Counted from the stretch's first letter, positions 8,453 to 18,460 are shown. The stretch is DNA of 64,000 nucleotides from Streptomyces sp. CB02056 (GCF_001905545.1 NZ_LIPD01000005.1:289267-353266); one strand, 5' to 3'. Notes: generated by a model from the letters alone, not told the origin. Program-made: numbers and translations.

Positions 8453-9031
8453 TCAGCCGGTCCCGTCGCCGGCACCGCCGACGCCCCGGTGGAAGCCTCC
8501 GCCGTAGAACAGCAGCGCCTGCCGGCCCTCCGTCCAGCCCGACCCGAGCACGCTGCCGAGGAAGACCGAGTGGTCGCCGCCGTCGTACTGCGCGGCCAGC
8601 TTGCACTCCAGCCAGGCGAGCGAGCCCGACAGCAGCGGGGCGCCGGTGAACGGGCCGGGCCGCCAGTCGACGCCGTGGAACTGGGCGGCGCCGCGCGGTC
8701 GGCCGCGGCCCGCGAAGTACCGTGCCAGCGGCTCCTGTTCGGCCCCCAGGACGGAGACCGCGAAGGACCCGGTCGCCGTGATCGCCCGGTGCATCGTCGC
8801 GGTGCGGGCGACGCAACAGAGCACCAGCGGCGGCTCCAGCGACACCGAGCTGAACGCGTTGGCGGTCATCCCGTGGACGTGCTCGCCACCGGTGGTCAGC
8901 ACCGTGATCCCGGTGGCGAACCGGGCCATCGTCTCGCGCAGCGCGTCCGGTGGAACGGCGGCGTGCCGGGAGGACGGCGAGGTCGTGGACGGTGACGGGT
9001 CGTCGACCAGGGCGCGGCCGTTGTCGCTCAC
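8453..9031 (-). CDS. NAD(P)H:flavin oxidoreductase (SgcE6-like)
   Basis: A 192-residue protein of the flavin reductase/HpaC family. The core runs RFATGITVLTTGGEHVHGMTANAFSSVSLEPPLVLCCV, which binds FMN/FAD, followed by the FHGVDW and LAWLECKL segments of the family. It supplies reduced flavin to a partner monooxygenase; SgcE6 plays this part in C-1027 biosynthesis. The GTG at 9031 overlaps the thioesterase stop by 4 nt (GTGA), implying translational coupling. Candidate partners here are the acyl-CoA-dehydrogenase-fold oxygenases at 45902 and 47146, nearly 40 kb away. Confidence 0.88.
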   Translation of the reverse strand: MSDNGRALVDDPSPSTTSPSSRHAAVPPDALRETMARFATGITVLTTGGEHVHGMTANAFSSVSLEPPLVLCCVARTATMHRAITATGSFAVSVLGAEQEPLARYFAGRGRPRGAAQFHGVDWRPGPFTGAPLLSGSLAWLECKLAAQYDGGDHSVFLGSVLGSGWTEGRQALLFYGGGFHRGVGGAGDGTG

Positions 9032-9525
9032 CGCGCCCTCCCCGTGCCCACCGGCCGGCCGGGCGGGGCCGGCGCCGCCAGGACCCGGGCGGCCACCGCG
9101 TCCTCGGCGTACGGCGCCAGGGCCCGGCGCAGCTCCTCCGGCACCGGGGCCGGGACGGTCGCCGTGTTCGGCCCGCGCATGCACGCGATCCGCTGGCGGC
9201 CGCGGGCGACCGGGCTCCCCTGACCGCCGTCGATCCGCAGGTAGTCGAAGCTGAACTGGACCTGGGTCCGGGTCAGTTCCTCCAGCCGCATCCGGACCGA
9301 CAGCTCGTCGAACGCGGTGATCTCGGCGAAGAACTCGCACTCCACCTTGAGGGTGAACAGCTTCAGGTCCTCCCGCAGCTCGGCGAGCACCCCGGGCGCC
9401 TTCTCCTTGAGGAACATCTCCCGGCAACGCCCCTGCCAGCGCAGGTAGTTCACGTAGTAGACGTTGCCGACGAGGTTGGTCTCCTCGAACCCCACGGTGT
9501 GGCGCAGCTCGTAGTAGCCCGACAT
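9028..9525 (-). CDS. Enediyne thioesterase (hotdog fold, TEBC/SgcE10/CalE7 type)
   Basis: A 165-residue hotdog thioesterase of the 4-hydroxybenzoyl-CoA thioesterase group. The N-terminal YYELRHTVGFEETNLVGNVY and YYVNYLRWQGRCREMFL stretches match enediyne thioesterases, which release the linear polyene chain from the pksE carrier domain by hydrolysis. They use the conserved Arg of RWQGRCRE and an Asn-rich loop rather than an acidic nucleophile. Its ATG overlaps the pksE stop by one base (TGATG), so synthase and release enzyme are made together. Downstream it overlaps the flavin reductase by 4 nt. Pairing with pksE makes the assignment very secure. Confidence 0.95.
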   Translation of the reverse strand: MSGYYELRHTVGFEETNLVGNVYYVNYLRWQGRCREMFLKEKAPGVLAELREDLKLFTLKVECEFFAEITAFDELSVRMRLEELTRTQVQFSFDYLRIDGGQGSPVARGRQRIACMRGPNTATVPAPVPEELRRALAPYAEDAVAARVLAAPAPPGRPVGTGRAR

Positions 9526-12500
9526 CAGTTCTCCTTTCCGGCGAGTACGGCGAAGACGACCGGCCCGGGCCGTCCGTTGACGGTGGTCACCCAGGTGGCG
9601 ACGGCGGCGTCGCCGGCGGACAGGACGGCCCAGCCGTCCGGGTGGACGCGGTCGAGGGTCAGCGCCTGCGTGGTCGCACCGGACTTGCGCAGGCACTCCA
9701 GGGCGCTCCAGACCCTGGTGCCGGCCACCTCCGGGGCCTCGGCGGCCTCGGCCGCCAGCAGGTCCCGCAGGGCGTGTTGGCCGGGGCCAAGCAGCGCGTC
9801 CCAGTCCTCGGGGGTCCGTTCCAGGACGGACTCGGCGTCGCAGGCGAGGCGCCCCCGGCCCACCACCGCCAGGGTCAGGCCGCCGTCGTGCGAGGCCGAC
9901 ACCGTCCAGCCCTCGAGCCCCGGCCCGCCGCCGAGTTCGGGCCTGCCGTCCGGCCGGTGGTTCAGCTCCACCGGCCGGCCCAGCGCCCGACCGACGGCGG
10001 TCGCGGTGCGGGCCCGACGGTCGCGGTGCCCGGCGTCGCCGTCCGCGGCGGGTTCGACGACCACCGCGCGGCTGCCGCCCAGGACCCGTTCCAGGCTGCG
10101 TTCCAGGTACGAGCCGAGCATCGCGGGCACCCACGGGCCGGCGCCGTCGCGCCGGCGCACGGCGACCAGGGTCAGCCCCTGCCAGTGCTCGACCACCGCT
10201 CCGGAGGGCGTGCGCACGACGAGGTCGTAGACGTAGCGGTCCCCGTCCTGGGAGCGCTCCCGGGCGTCGAGCACCACGAACCCGGTGTCCTGGTCCGCCC
10301 GGTCGGCCAGCCAGAGCCGCTCGATGCTCTGCGGCAGCAGGATGGCGTCCGGCACGCAGCACTGGATGGCGTGCATCATCGCGTCCCGGGTGCCCGGGTC
10401 GGCCAACTGCTGCTCCTGCGGCAGGAAGGCGGCGAACCAGGGCGCCTGGGCGGCGGTGGAGATCTCCGCCAGGGCGTGCCGGGCGCTCGCCCGCCGGTAC
10501 TCCAGCAGGCGCTGGAACCGCTTGCCCTGGAACAGCACGCCGCCGTACAGCTCGGTCACCGGGTCGACCGGCACCGTCGGCAGGCCGGACCCGAGCGGCA
10601 GCGGTGTGCCGGGCGGTTCGGGCCGGGGGTAGCGCAGCCTCGCCCGGAAGTGGTCAGCCGTGAAGCCGGTGTCCTCGCTGCGCAGCACCACGTCGACCGT
10701 CCCGGGGGCCTGCACCAGCGCGGCGATCCGGATGGTGGTCGAGCCGCCCGGGCGGACCACCACGGGGCGGCGGAACTCGACGTCCTCCAGCAGCGGCGAG
10801 CCCTGGTGCCCGCTCACCGCGGCGGCCACCTGGGCCATCGCCTCCATTCCCAGGACGGCCGGGAAGAGCAGGTCGCCCTGGAGCCGGTGGTCGGTCAGGT
10901 ACGGGTCGCTGCCCTCGGACAGCTCGGCCTCGGTGATCAGCTCGATCTCCGGGTGGTGGGCGACCACCCGCTCCACGAACCTGGTCAGCGGCAGTTCGCG
11001 CTGGACCGTGGCCAGGGTGGGCAGGCCGCCGGCCCGTCCGCTCACCACCAGGACGGGGCCGGCCGAGGGGTCCGCGAGCACCTCGCGGAGCACCCGGATC
11101 CCGTCCTCGGTGGAGATCGGCGTGATGCCCTCCCGGATCAGCGCCTCGACGACGCCGAGCCGTTCGCCCATCCCCGCGCCCGACCAGACCGACCACTCCA
11201 GGGCGATCGCCCGGGCCCGCGGGTGCCGGTCCCGGAAGCGGAGGGTCAGCTCGGTCATCCAGTCGTTGGCGGTGGCGTAGTGGGCCTCGCCGCGGAGCCC
11301 GGCCCGGCCGATGATCGAGCCGAAGGTGACCAGCAGCTTCAGGCGGTCCGGGTCGACGGCCGCCAGCACCGCCGCCAGGCCGTCGGTCTTGGGCGCCAGG
11401 GTCCGCCGGAAGTCCTCGGCGGTCAGCGCGTCCAGGGCGGCCGGCTCGTTGCGGCCGGCGCCGTGCAGCACCGCGGTGACCGGGCCGAGTTCGCGCTCCA
11501 GCCGGCCCACGGCGGCGGCGACCTCCTCGGGCGAGGTCACGTCTGCCCGGGCGTAGCGGTAGCGCAGGCGGGCGGCGTCCATCCTGGCCAGGTTCCCGGC
11601 GAGTTCGCGGTCGGCGGCCGGGTCGGCGCGGCCGATCAGGGCCAGGGCCGCCCCGGAGTCCCGGGCGACCGCCAGGGCGCACTCGGCGGTGATGCCCTTG
11701 CCGCCGCCGGTGACCAGGAGGACGTCCCGCGCGTCGAGCGGTGACTCCCCCTCCGCCACCGGGCGGCGCGGCAGGGGGCGGAGCACCGGGACGGTGCGGC
11801 GGCCGTCCCGCTGGTAGCGGACCTCCGCGAAGCCGGCCGTGGCGGCAGCCTCGGCGACCACGCGGGCCACCGCCTCGTCGCGGGCGGCCCCCTCGGGGGC
11901 GGTGTCGGGCAGCTCGACCACCGTGGTCGGGACGGACGGGTGTTCCAGGTGCAGGGTCTTCGCCAGGCCCGCGGCCCCGAGGCGGTGCTGGACCACGACC
12001 AGCCTGGTGCCCTCGGGGGCGGCCAGGACGGCTCGTGCGGCGGTCAGGAAGAGCTCCGTGTCCCGCGCGCCGCACTCGTCCGGGAGGCAGAGCAGGACGC
12101 CGTCCCCGAGGCCCGCCGCGGCGAGCGCGGTGCGCAGCGGTGCGGCCAGCGGGTGGCTCGGCGTGGCGAAGACCGTCCAGTCGTCGGCCGCGGCCCGGGG
12201 ATCGGACGCCCGGGAGCCGGGGTGCGGCCCGGCCGGCAGGGGAGCCGCCACGTGCTCGACCGCGAAGGGGCGCACCCACGGGGCCACCCCGGGGACCTCG
12301 CCCGCCGGCTCCGCCCCGGCCTGCGAGGTGTCCGCCAACCGGTCGATCAGCTCGGCGAGTTCGCCCAGCCGTACGGTCGCGAAGCCGGTCGTGGCGGCGA
12401 GCGCGGGCTGGCCCAGCGCCCGGGTGACGTCGTTGACGATCTGGCCGACCGTGATGGAGCTCAGGTGCAGGTCGTCCATCGGGTGGGTCCGCGCGGTGAC

Positions 12501-15407
12501 GGAGTCCAGCGGCAGCTCGACCCGCTCGGCCGCGAGCCGGCGCAGCAGCTCCAGGGTGGAGACCGGGCCCGTGCCGGTGTCCGCGCCCGCCGGACGCCCG
12601 GACCGCTCGGCGCCGTCCGCTCCGTCCTCCGCCCCGTCGTCCGCCCCGCCGGCCCGCGCCACCAGGGCCGCGCCGATGGCCGGAGCCGCCTCGCAGGGGC
12701 TGGCCAGGAAGGTGGGCTCGCTCTCCGGCGGCAGCGGCCGGACCAGGCGGTCGCCGAACAGGGCCGCGGTCCGCACCGGCGCACCGAGCACGTAGGCGGC
12801 GCCGACGACCCTGAGCAGCGGGCCGAGCGAGGCGCTGTCGGTGTCGACCGCCAGCACCGCGAGGTCCGGCGCGATCTCCGCCAGCAGGCCGGACAGCACC
12901 CGGCCGGGGCCGACCTCCACCACCAGGTCGGCGTCGGCGGCCGCGGCCTCGGCGGCCTCGTGGAACCGGACCGGGAGCAGCACCTGGGCGCGCAGCAGCT
13001 CCCGCAGGTCGGCGGTCGGGTCCAGCAGCCGGCCGGTGACCGTGGAGGCGACCGGGCGGACCGGCGGGCGGAGCTCGAACCCGGCCAGTTCGGCCGCCAT
13101 CGCGGCCGCGGCCGGCTCGACCAGCGGCGAGTGGAAGGCGTGCGACACCCGCAGCCTGGTCGCCGTGACGCCCTCGGCCGCCGCCCGGCGGCAGACCTCG
13201 TCGACCGCCCCGGCGGGGCCGGAGACGACGGTCTGCCGGGGGCCGTTGTAGCCCGCGACGACGACGTCCGATCCGTCCGACAGCCGGGCGGTCCGCTCCG
13301 GGGTCGCCGCCAGGCCGGCCATCGCGCCGCCGCCGAGGCTCGCCCGCGCCATCACCCGGCCGCGGACCGTGGCGAGGCGCACCAGTTGCTCCTCGCTCAT
13401 CGCCCCGGCCCAGTGCAGCGCCGTCAGCTCGCCCAGGCTGTGCCCGACCGCGGCCCCGGCCCGGATGCCCAGTCCGTCCAGCACCCGGAGGGCGGCCAGC
13501 GAACCGGTGACGATGCGCGGCTGGGCCACCTCGGTGGCGACCTGGTCCGCACCGGCGGGCGGTCCGGCCGCGCCGAACACCTCCTCCGCGGTGGCGAACC
13601 GGCGCCGGATCGCGCCGACGGCGCCGTGTCCCGAGCCCTGCCCGGGGAAGAGGTAGACGATCCGGGGCGCGGTCCGCGCCCGGCCGAGGAAGACCCCCTC
13701 GGCGGCCGAGAACGCCTCCCGCGCGCCCGAGTCGAGCAGCGCGGCCAGCCGTTCGAGGGCCCGCGCGGCGTCGTCCGGCGAGGTCGCGACGACGGCGGCC
13801 CGGACCGGGGCGCCGGAGAGCCGCTCGGCCAGCGTTCCGGCCAGGTCCGCGAGTTCGGCCTGGGCCAGTCGGGGCACCAGGTCGAGCAGTGGGCCCAGCT
13901 CCGCGCGCAGCGCGGCCGGGTCCGCGCCGTCCAGCAGCAGCAGTTCGGCGTCCTGGCGTCCGGCGACCAGCCGGGTGGTGCGCTCGTCGAGCGCCTCGCG
14001 CCGGGTACGCCCGGGGCCCTCGGCGACCGCGACGTGGGTGTTGATCCCGCCGAAGCCCATGGCCGACACGCCCGCCCGGACCGGCTGGTCGGCCGGCCAG
14101 AGCTCGGCCCGGCCCGGCACGTACATGGCCGCCGTCTCGCCGAGCAGGCCGGGGTGCGGGTCGTGGTGGCCGGTCGCCGGGGGGATCACCTGGTGGTGTA
14201 CGGCGAGGGCGGCCTTGATCAGGCCGGCCACGCCCGCCGCGGCCTTGGTGTGCCCGAAGTTCCCCTTGACCGTCCCGAGCGCGGCCGGTCGGGCCGTCGG
14301 GTCGGCGGCGCGGCGCGCGGAGGACAGCGCCTCGATCTCGGTCGCGTCGCCGAGGGCCGTGCCGGTGCCGTGGCCCTCGAAGTACGAGACCGTCTCGACC
14401 CCGTAGCCCGCCCGCCGGTAGGCGCGGTCCAGTGCCAGCCGGTGGCCGCCCGCCTCGGGCCGGGTGATGCCGCCCCTGCCGTCCGAGGAGACCCCCCAGC
14501 CGCTGATGCTCGCGTAGATCCGCCGCCCCTGCGCCACCGCGTCCCGCTCGCGCATCAGCACCAGCATGCCGGAGCCCTCGCCGGGCCAGAAGCCGTTGGA
14601 GTCCCGGTCGTAGACCTTCATCTCCCCGGTGGCCAGCGCGCCGGTCTTGGCGAAGCCGATCACCTCGAACGGGTCGATGGACAGGTCGACCCCGCCGGCG
14701 ACGGCCACGTCCAGGTCGCCGTCGCAGAGCGCCCCGGCGGCCGTGACCACGGACAGCAGGGAGGAGGAGCAGGCGCCGTCGACGGTGTACCCGCCTCCGC
14801 GCAGGTCGAAGTGGTTGCAGATCCGCCCGGCGATGGTGTTGGCGAGGCCGCCCGCCAGCGAGTCCTCGTCGATCGGCGGGAAGGGCGCCTTGTACTGCGG
14901 CTCCAGCTCCCCGAGGAAGGCGGCGACGTCGCCCTCGGACCAGCCCTTGCCCGCCAGGGCGGCGGCCACCGTCCGGCGCACGTAGGGCCAGCGCAGCCGC
15001 ATGGTGTTGGCGCGCGAGAACTCCCCGGTGAGGCTGTTGCCGACCACCACGCCGGTGGCCTGCCGCGGCAGGCCCGTGCCGTCCGGGAACCCGGCGTCGG
15101 CGAGCGCCTCGGCGGCCACGTCGAGGGCCAGCCAGTGGGTCAGGTCGGTCGCCCGGTACGTGCTGCCGGCGACGCTGTACCCGACCCGGTCGAAGCTGTA
15201 GTCCCGGAGGACGGCGGCCTTGGTCGCGTAGTACCGGTCGGGCGCGGTGCGGTCCGCCGACCAGTAGTCCGCCTGGTTCATCCGCTCGTCCGGCAGCCTC
15301 CGGAAGGCCCGGCGGCCGCCCAGTACGTTGTCCCACAACTCGCCCGGGGAATTGGCGTCCGGATAGCGGAGGCCGATTCCCACGATTGCGATCCGTTCAC
15401 TGCTCAT
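9525..15407 (-). CDS. pksE: Iterative enediyne polyketide synthase (PksE)
   Basis: A 1960-residue synthase that builds the polyene precursor of the enediyne core from acetyl/malonyl units. Domains in order: KS (1-460; Cys213 in DGACSSSL, His346 in EGHGTGT, His366 in NFGHTK), AT (about 575-890; Ser657 in GHSLGE), ACP (about 960-1030; DLHLSSI, phosphopantetheine serine 983 or 984), KR (about 1225-1460; TGGGKGI, Ser1364, Tyr1377), DH (about 1500-1760; His1507 in DHRLQGDLLFP) and a C-terminal PPTase (about 1800-1960; CDAES with Asp1857/Glu1859, then WSALECLRK with Trp1900, Glu1904 and Lys1908). Length and order are those of known PksE proteins. Start at 15407 has GGTGGTGG in front. All catalytic residues appear intact. 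Confidence 0.98.
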   Translation of the reverse strand: MSSERIAIVGIGLRYPDANSPGELWDNVLGGRRAFRRLPDERMNQADYWSADRTAPDRYYATKAAVLRDYSFDRVGYSVAGSTYRATDLTHWLALDVAAEALADAGFPDGTGLPRQATGVVVGNSLTGEFSRANTMRLRWPYVRRTVAAALAGKGWSEGDVAAFLGELEPQYKAPFPPIDEDSLAGGLANTIAGRICNHFDLRGGGYTVDGACSSSLLSVVTAAGALCDGDLDVAVAGGVDLSIDPFEVIGFAKTGALATGEMKVYDRDSNGFWPGEGSGMLVLMRERDAVAQGRRIYASISGWGVSSDGRGGITRPEAGGHRLALDRAYRRAGYGVETVSYFEGHGTGTALGDATEIEALSSARRAADPTARPAALGTVKGNFGHTKAAAGVAGLIKAALAVHHQVIPPATGHHDPHPGLLGETAAMYVPGRAELWPADQPVRAGVSAMGFGGINTHVAVAEGPGRTRREALDERTTRLVAGRQDAELLLLDGADPAALRAELGPLLDLVPRLAQAELADLAGTLAERLSGAPVRAAVVATSPDDAARALERLAALLDSGAREAFSAAEGVFLGRARTAPRIVYLFPGQGSGHGAVGAIRRRFATAEEVFGAAGPPAGADQVATEVAQPRIVTGSLAALRVLDGLGIRAGAAVGHSLGELTALHWAGAMSEEQLVRLATVRGRVMARASLGGGAMAGLAATPERTARLSDGSDVVVAGYNGPRQTVVSGPAGAVDEVCRRAAAEGVTATRLRVSHAFHSPLVEPAAAAMAAELAGFELRPPVRPVASTVTGRLLDPTADLRELLRAQVLLPVRFHEAAEAAAADADLVVEVGPGRVLSGLLAEIAPDLAVLAVDTDSASLGPLLRVVGAAYVLGAPVRTAALFGDRLVRPLPPESEPTFLASPCEAAPAIGAALVARAGGADDGAEDGADGAERSGRPAGADTGTGPVSTLELLRRLAAERVELPLDSVTARTHPMDDLHLSSITVGQIVNDVTRALGQPALAATTGFATVRLGELAELIDRLADTSQAGAEPAGEVPGVAPWVRPFAVEHVAAPLPAGPHPGSRASDPRAAADDWTVFATPSHPLAAPLRTALAAAGLGDGVLLCLPDECGARDTELFLTAARAVLAAPEGTRLVVVQHRLGAAGLAKTLHLEHPSVPTTVVELPDTAPEGAARDEAVARVVAEAAATAGFAEVRYQRDGRRTVPVLRPLPRRPVAEGESPLDARDVLLVTGGGKGITAECALAVARDSGAALALIGRADPAADRELAGNLARMDAARLRYRYARADVTSPEEVAAAVGRLERELGPVTAVLHGAGRNEPAALDALTAEDFRRTLAPKTDGLAAVLAAVDPDRLKLLVTFGSIIGRAGLRGEAHYATANDWMTELTLRFRDRHPRARAIALEWSVWSGAGMGERLGVVEALIREGITPISTEDGIRVLREVLADPSAGPVLVVSGRAGGLPTLATVQRELPLTRFVERVVAHHPEIELITEAELSEGSDPYLTDHRLQGDLLFPAVLGMEAMAQVAAAVSGHQGSPLLEDVEFRRPVVVRPGGSTTIRIAALVQAPGTVDVVLRSEDTGFTADHFRARLRYPRPEPPGTPLPLGSGLPTVPVDPVTELYGGVLFQGKRFQRLLEYRRASARHALAEISTAAQAPWFAAFLPQEQQLADPGTRDAMMHAIQCCVPDAILLPQSIERLWLADRADQDTGFVVLDARERSQDGDRYVYDLVVRTPSGAVVEHWQGLTLVAVRRRDGAGPWVPAMLGSYLERSLERVLGGSRAVVVEPAADGDAGHRDRRARTATAVGRALGRPVELNHRPDGRPELGGGPGLEGWTVSASHDGGLTLAVVGRGRLACDAESVLERTPEDWDALLGPGQHALRDLLAAEAAEAPEVAGTRVWSALECLRKSGATTQALTLDRVHPDGWAVLSAGDAAVATWVTTVNGRPGPVVFAVLAGKEN

Positions 15408-15548
15408 GTATCCACCACCCATGGAGATGAATTGACGGCGAATCCCTTCGCCAACCCGGCAGTCCACCCATCGGTCAAGCGTGCGACCAAGGCCGGGAAA
15501 ATGCCTTCTCCGAGTTTGCTTTACCACCCGCGCGGGTCGCGCTCTTTC

Positions 15549-15594
15549 AATAACGGCGTTATTTCCCCGCGTTCGCATTCCATAACGCCGTGAT
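15549..15594. promoter_or_regulatory. Two copies of an ATAACG-type palindrome in the pksE promoter
   Basis: AATAACG-G-CGTTATT at 15549-15563 is a perfect palindrome with 7-bp arms. A second copy, ATAACG-C-CGTGAT at 15582-15594, has one arm mismatch. Centres are 32 bp apart, three helical turns. They lie about 140-190 nt upstream of the pksE ATG in a stretch much richer in A+T than its surroundings. The only other ATAACG hexamers I found are at 19379-19398, in the araC divergent region. Confidence 0.6.
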
Positions 15595-15630
15595 ATTCCG
15601 CGCGGCCCACCGGAGCCGACGGCCGTGAAC

Positions 15631-15668
15631 GCACCGGGGCCCCCGCCGCGGGGCGGGGGCCTCGGTGC
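15631..15668. terminator. Hairpin terminator downstream of the AhpD-like gene
   Basis: GCACCGGGGCCCCCGCC at 15631-15647 pairs with GGCGGGGGCCTCGGTGC at 15652-15668 with a single mismatch and a 4-nt loop. It follows the minus-strand gene ending at 15697 and separates that operon from the pksE promoter. Confidence 0.75.
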
Positions 15669-15696
15669 GTCCGGAGTGCCGCGGGCGGATTCGGTG

Positions 15697-16764
15697 TCAG
15701 CCGTGACCGCCCGTCAGAGCGCGCTCCCCCAGCCTGGCGCCCAGCTCCCGGGCCGCCGCCAGGGCGGCCCAGGAGGCGAGCTCGACCAGCGCGGCGTCGC
15801 CGGGCCGGCCGCGCCGGAACTCGGCGACGAGACCGTCGTCGACCCGGTACGAGGCCTTGGCGACCAGCAGCGCCAGCCGGCCCGCCGGGCGCTGCTCCTC
15901 GGGCAGGGCCGACACCTCGTCCTCGACCCAGGCGCGGCCGGTCCCGGGCGGCCCGCCGTCCCACCCGGCGAGCCCGGCCGTCACCAGCCGCCGGACGCCG
16001 TCCGGCACCGAGCGGGCCCCCGCCTCGTCGATCGCGGCGGCGGCCCGCGCGAACGCGCCGGCGATGCTCGGGGTGCCCGCCGCCCACCGCAGGTCCGCCG
16101 GCAGCGGCGCGGAGGGCAGCAGGTCCAGCGAGGCGCCGGCCGGCGGGGTGCCGCGCGCGCTGCGGCGCATCAGCCGGCCGAGCACGGCCGTCGCCGCCGA
16201 CCGCGCGGGCGCCGGGAGGCCGGCCGGGAGCGGGCTCTCCTCCAGGAACAGGTTGACCATGCGGTTCAGGTAGTGGAAGGTGACCGCCACGCCGACCAGT
16301 TCGGGCACCCGGTCCGCGGGGAACGGCGGTCGCGCACCCCGGCCGCCCGCGCCGTCCCCGGTCTCCCGGAGCCAGTCGGCCACCTCCCGCTCCCTCCCCG
16401 CCGCCGCCCGGGCCCCGGCGGACGCCCCCGGTCCGGGCCGCAGCGCGGCCAGCGTCGCGCCGTGCACCTCCGTGCAGAACGGGCAGGCGTTGGCCTCCGA
16501 CACGGCGACGGCCACCGCCTCCTTGAGCGCCCGGTCGACCCGCCCGGCGGCGAGCAGGGTCTCCCGGAGCATCACCCACGAGGCGGCGAGCACCGCCGGC
16601 GAGGGCGCGTGCAGGCCGATCGGCGGTGCGAGCAGGCCGAACTCCCGCTCGACCTCGGCGTAGACCCGGGCCACCTCCTTCCCCGCGTCGGCCGGGCGGA
16701 CCGGGGCGACCCGGCGGATCTGCGCCAGCGGCCGCAGGGCCGGCCGCAGCAGCGGTATCACCAT
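15697..16764 (-). CDS. AhpD-like/carboxymuconolactone decarboxylase-family protein
   Basis: A 355-residue, alanine-rich helical protein. The first half holds the AhpD signature, ALKEAVAVAVSEANACPFC followed by TEVH, with redox cysteines 94 and 97 and His101. The second half (from about 240) resembles a repeat of the same fold without the CxxC, so this looks like a duplicated AhpD domain with one active site. AhpD proteins act as disulfide reductases or peroxidases. It is the last gene of a unit with the GMC oxidoreductase (40-nt gap) and its small partner; it may remove peroxide made by that flavoenzyme, which is inference. Confidence 0.75.
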   Translation of the reverse strand: MVIPLLRPALRPLAQIRRVAPVRPADAGKEVARVYAEVEREFGLLAPPIGLHAPSPAVLAASWVMLRETLLAAGRVDRALKEAVAVAVSEANACPFCTEVHGATLAALRPGPGASAGARAAAGREREVADWLRETGDGAGGRGARPPFPADRVPELVGVAVTFHYLNRMVNLFLEESPLPAGLPAPARSAATAVLGRLMRRSARGTPPAGASLDLLPSAPLPADLRWAAGTPSIAGAFARAAAAIDEAGARSVPDGVRRLVTAGLAGWDGGPPGTGRAWVEDEVSALPEEQRPAGRLALLVAKASYRVDDGLVAEFRRGRPGDAALVELASWAALAAARELGARLGERALTGGHG

Positions 16765-16804
16765 CGGTCTCCTCCTCTCTGGCTCGATCTGTCGCCGTGG
16801 CGCA

Positions 16805-18460
16805 CTACGGGCGCGTCAGGCCGGGCAGTTGCGTCCGCACCCCGCGCCGTCCGCTGGTCCCGCCGTCCGGCGAAGGCGCGCCGTACCGGACGTTCACGCC
16901 GCGCTCCCGCGCTGCGCGCACGATGCCGGGGACCGCGCGTTCGGCGAGCGCGGAGATGGTCAGCGCGGGGTTGACGGTGAGCGCTCCCGGGACGGCGGAG
17001 CCGTCGGTGACGAAGATGCCCGGGTGGTCGCGGAGTTCGTGCCGGTCGTCGAGCGCCGAGGTCCCCGGGTCGTCGCCGATCCGGCAGGACGCCAGCGGGT
17101 GCACGGTGTACGCGCCGACCAGGTCGTTGGTCCACGGCATGACGCGGGCCAGGCCGTCGCGCTCCAGGATGTCCTTCACCACGGCGTCCGACTCGGCCCA
17201 GCCGCGCAGGGTGTTCTCGGTCGGCCGGTACCTGATCGGTCCGCGCCCGAGCATCTGCTGGGAGATCCGGTCCGCGTTGCCGGTGGCCGGCGGCGGGCCG
17301 AAGACGCCTTCGTTGTCGTCCTCGACCATGGTGAAGACGGTCAGCCAGGACTGCCACCGCCGGACCATCTCCTTCTTCTCCACGCCGAACCAGCCGGGGC
17401 CGGTCGCGTCGGGCACCTGCGCCAGGATGGTGCCGAACCCGGGCGGGAAGTAGAGCTGTTCCAGGGAGAACCGCGAGTGCTCCGGGAGCGAGCCGTCGAG
17501 GTTGTCCCAGCTCGCCACGACCGGCCCCTTGCCGATCTGGTTGGCCCTGAACGCCAGGCCGTCGGAGCGCTTGAGCCCGAGCAGGTCGCGGGCCCGGTCC
17601 TCGTCGACGACGGCCGTGTTGAGGCGCTCCCCGTTGCCGGAGAAGTAGCGGCCGACGGCGGAGGGCATCGTGCCGAGGTCCGCCTCGGAGCGCTGGAGGA
17701 TCACCGGGGTGGCGCCGGCGCCGGCCGCGAGCACGACGATCTTCGCGTCGATCGTGCCGCTGCCGACGTGCACCCGGTAGTCGGTGTCGTCGACGACGTC
17801 GTAGTGCACCCGGTAGCCGCCGCCGTCCGTCCGGGAGAGCCGCTGCACCTCGTGCAACGGCCGGATCTCGGCCCCGTGCGCGAGGGCGGCGGGCAGGTAG
17901 TTCAGCAGCAGCGACCGCTTCGCGTCGAAGCGGCAACCGGACATCATCCAGTTGCAGTTGGTGCACTTCGCCCGGTCGATGGCGGCCGGGACGGGGTTGG
18001 CGGTGCGCCCCGCGTGGTCGCAGGCGGCGGCGAACAGGCCGCCCGCGTAGGTGACGTCGTTCCAGTCCTGCTGGGTGATCGGCAGCGCCTCGGCCACCCG
18101 GTCGTACCAGGGGTCGAGGGTGTCCCTGGTGATGGCCGCCGGCCACATCCGGCGGCCGATGCCGCCGCGGCGCTCGAAGGCGAACCGGGGCGCGCGCGGC
18201 ATCGCGGCGAAGTACACCACGCTGCCGCCGCCGACGCAGTTCCCGCCGAGCAGGCTCATGCCGTCGCCGACCACGAAGTCGAAGATGCGGGTGTACGAGG
18301 ACCCGAGCAGGAAGTCGTGCTCGAAGTCGGGCGCCTCCAGCCACGGGCCGCGCTCCAGCACGGTGACCCGCGCGCCGCCGGCCGCCAGGTGGTAGGCGGC
18401 GATGGCGCCGCCGAAGCCGCTGCCGACGATCAGGACGTCGGTGCTCTCGGTGCTCGTCAT
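16805..18460 (-). CDS. GMC-family FAD oxidoreductase
   Basis: A 551-residue glucose-methanol-choline type flavoenzyme, closest in layout to bacterial cholesterol oxidases and gluconate dehydrogenase large subunits. The FAD Rossmann motif VGSGFGGAIAAYHL begins at residue 12. The GGNCVGGGSVVYFAA stretch near 70 is the FAD-contact loop, and the C-terminus has the TVHPLASC and TVNPALTISALAERA segments with the active-site His and Asn of the family. A CxxC-containing stretch (KCTNCNWMMSGC) near residue 170 is notable. The ATG overlaps the stop of the preceding small-subunit gene by 4 nt. Similar oxidoreductases occur in enediyne clusters, where they probably oxidise an alcohol on the core. Confidence 0.88.
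   Translation of the reverse strand: MTSTESTDVLIVGSGFGGAIAAYHLAAGGARVTVLERGPWLEAPDFEHDFLLGSSYTRIFDFVVGDGMSLLGGNCVGGGSVVYFAAMPRAPRFAFERRGGIGRRMWPAAITRDTLDPWYDRVAEALPITQQDWNDVTYAGGLFAAACDHAGRTANPVPAAIDRAKCTNCNWMMSGCRFDAKRSLLLNYLPAALAHGAEIRPLHEVQRLSRTDGGGYRVHYDVVDDTDYRVHVGSGTIDAKIVVLAAGAGATPVILQRSEADLGTMPSAVGRYFSGNGERLNTAVVDEDRARDLLGLKRSDGLAFRANQIGKGPVVASWDNLDGSLPEHSRFSLEQLYFPPGFGTILAQVPDATGPGWFGVEKKEMVRRWQSWLTVFTMVEDDNEGVFGPPPATGNADRISQQMLGRGPIRYRPTENTLRGWAESDAVVKDILERDGLARVMPWTNDLVGAYTVHPLASCRIGDDPGTSALDDRHELRDHPGIFVTDGSAVPGALTVNPALTISALAERAVPGIVRAARERGVNVRYGAPSPDGGTSGRRGVRTQLPGLTRP

Noticed and set aside
11940..15593. 1217-codon plus-strand frame opposite pksE
   Set aside because: It lies antisense to the synthase, has low-complexity composition and no recognisable domain.
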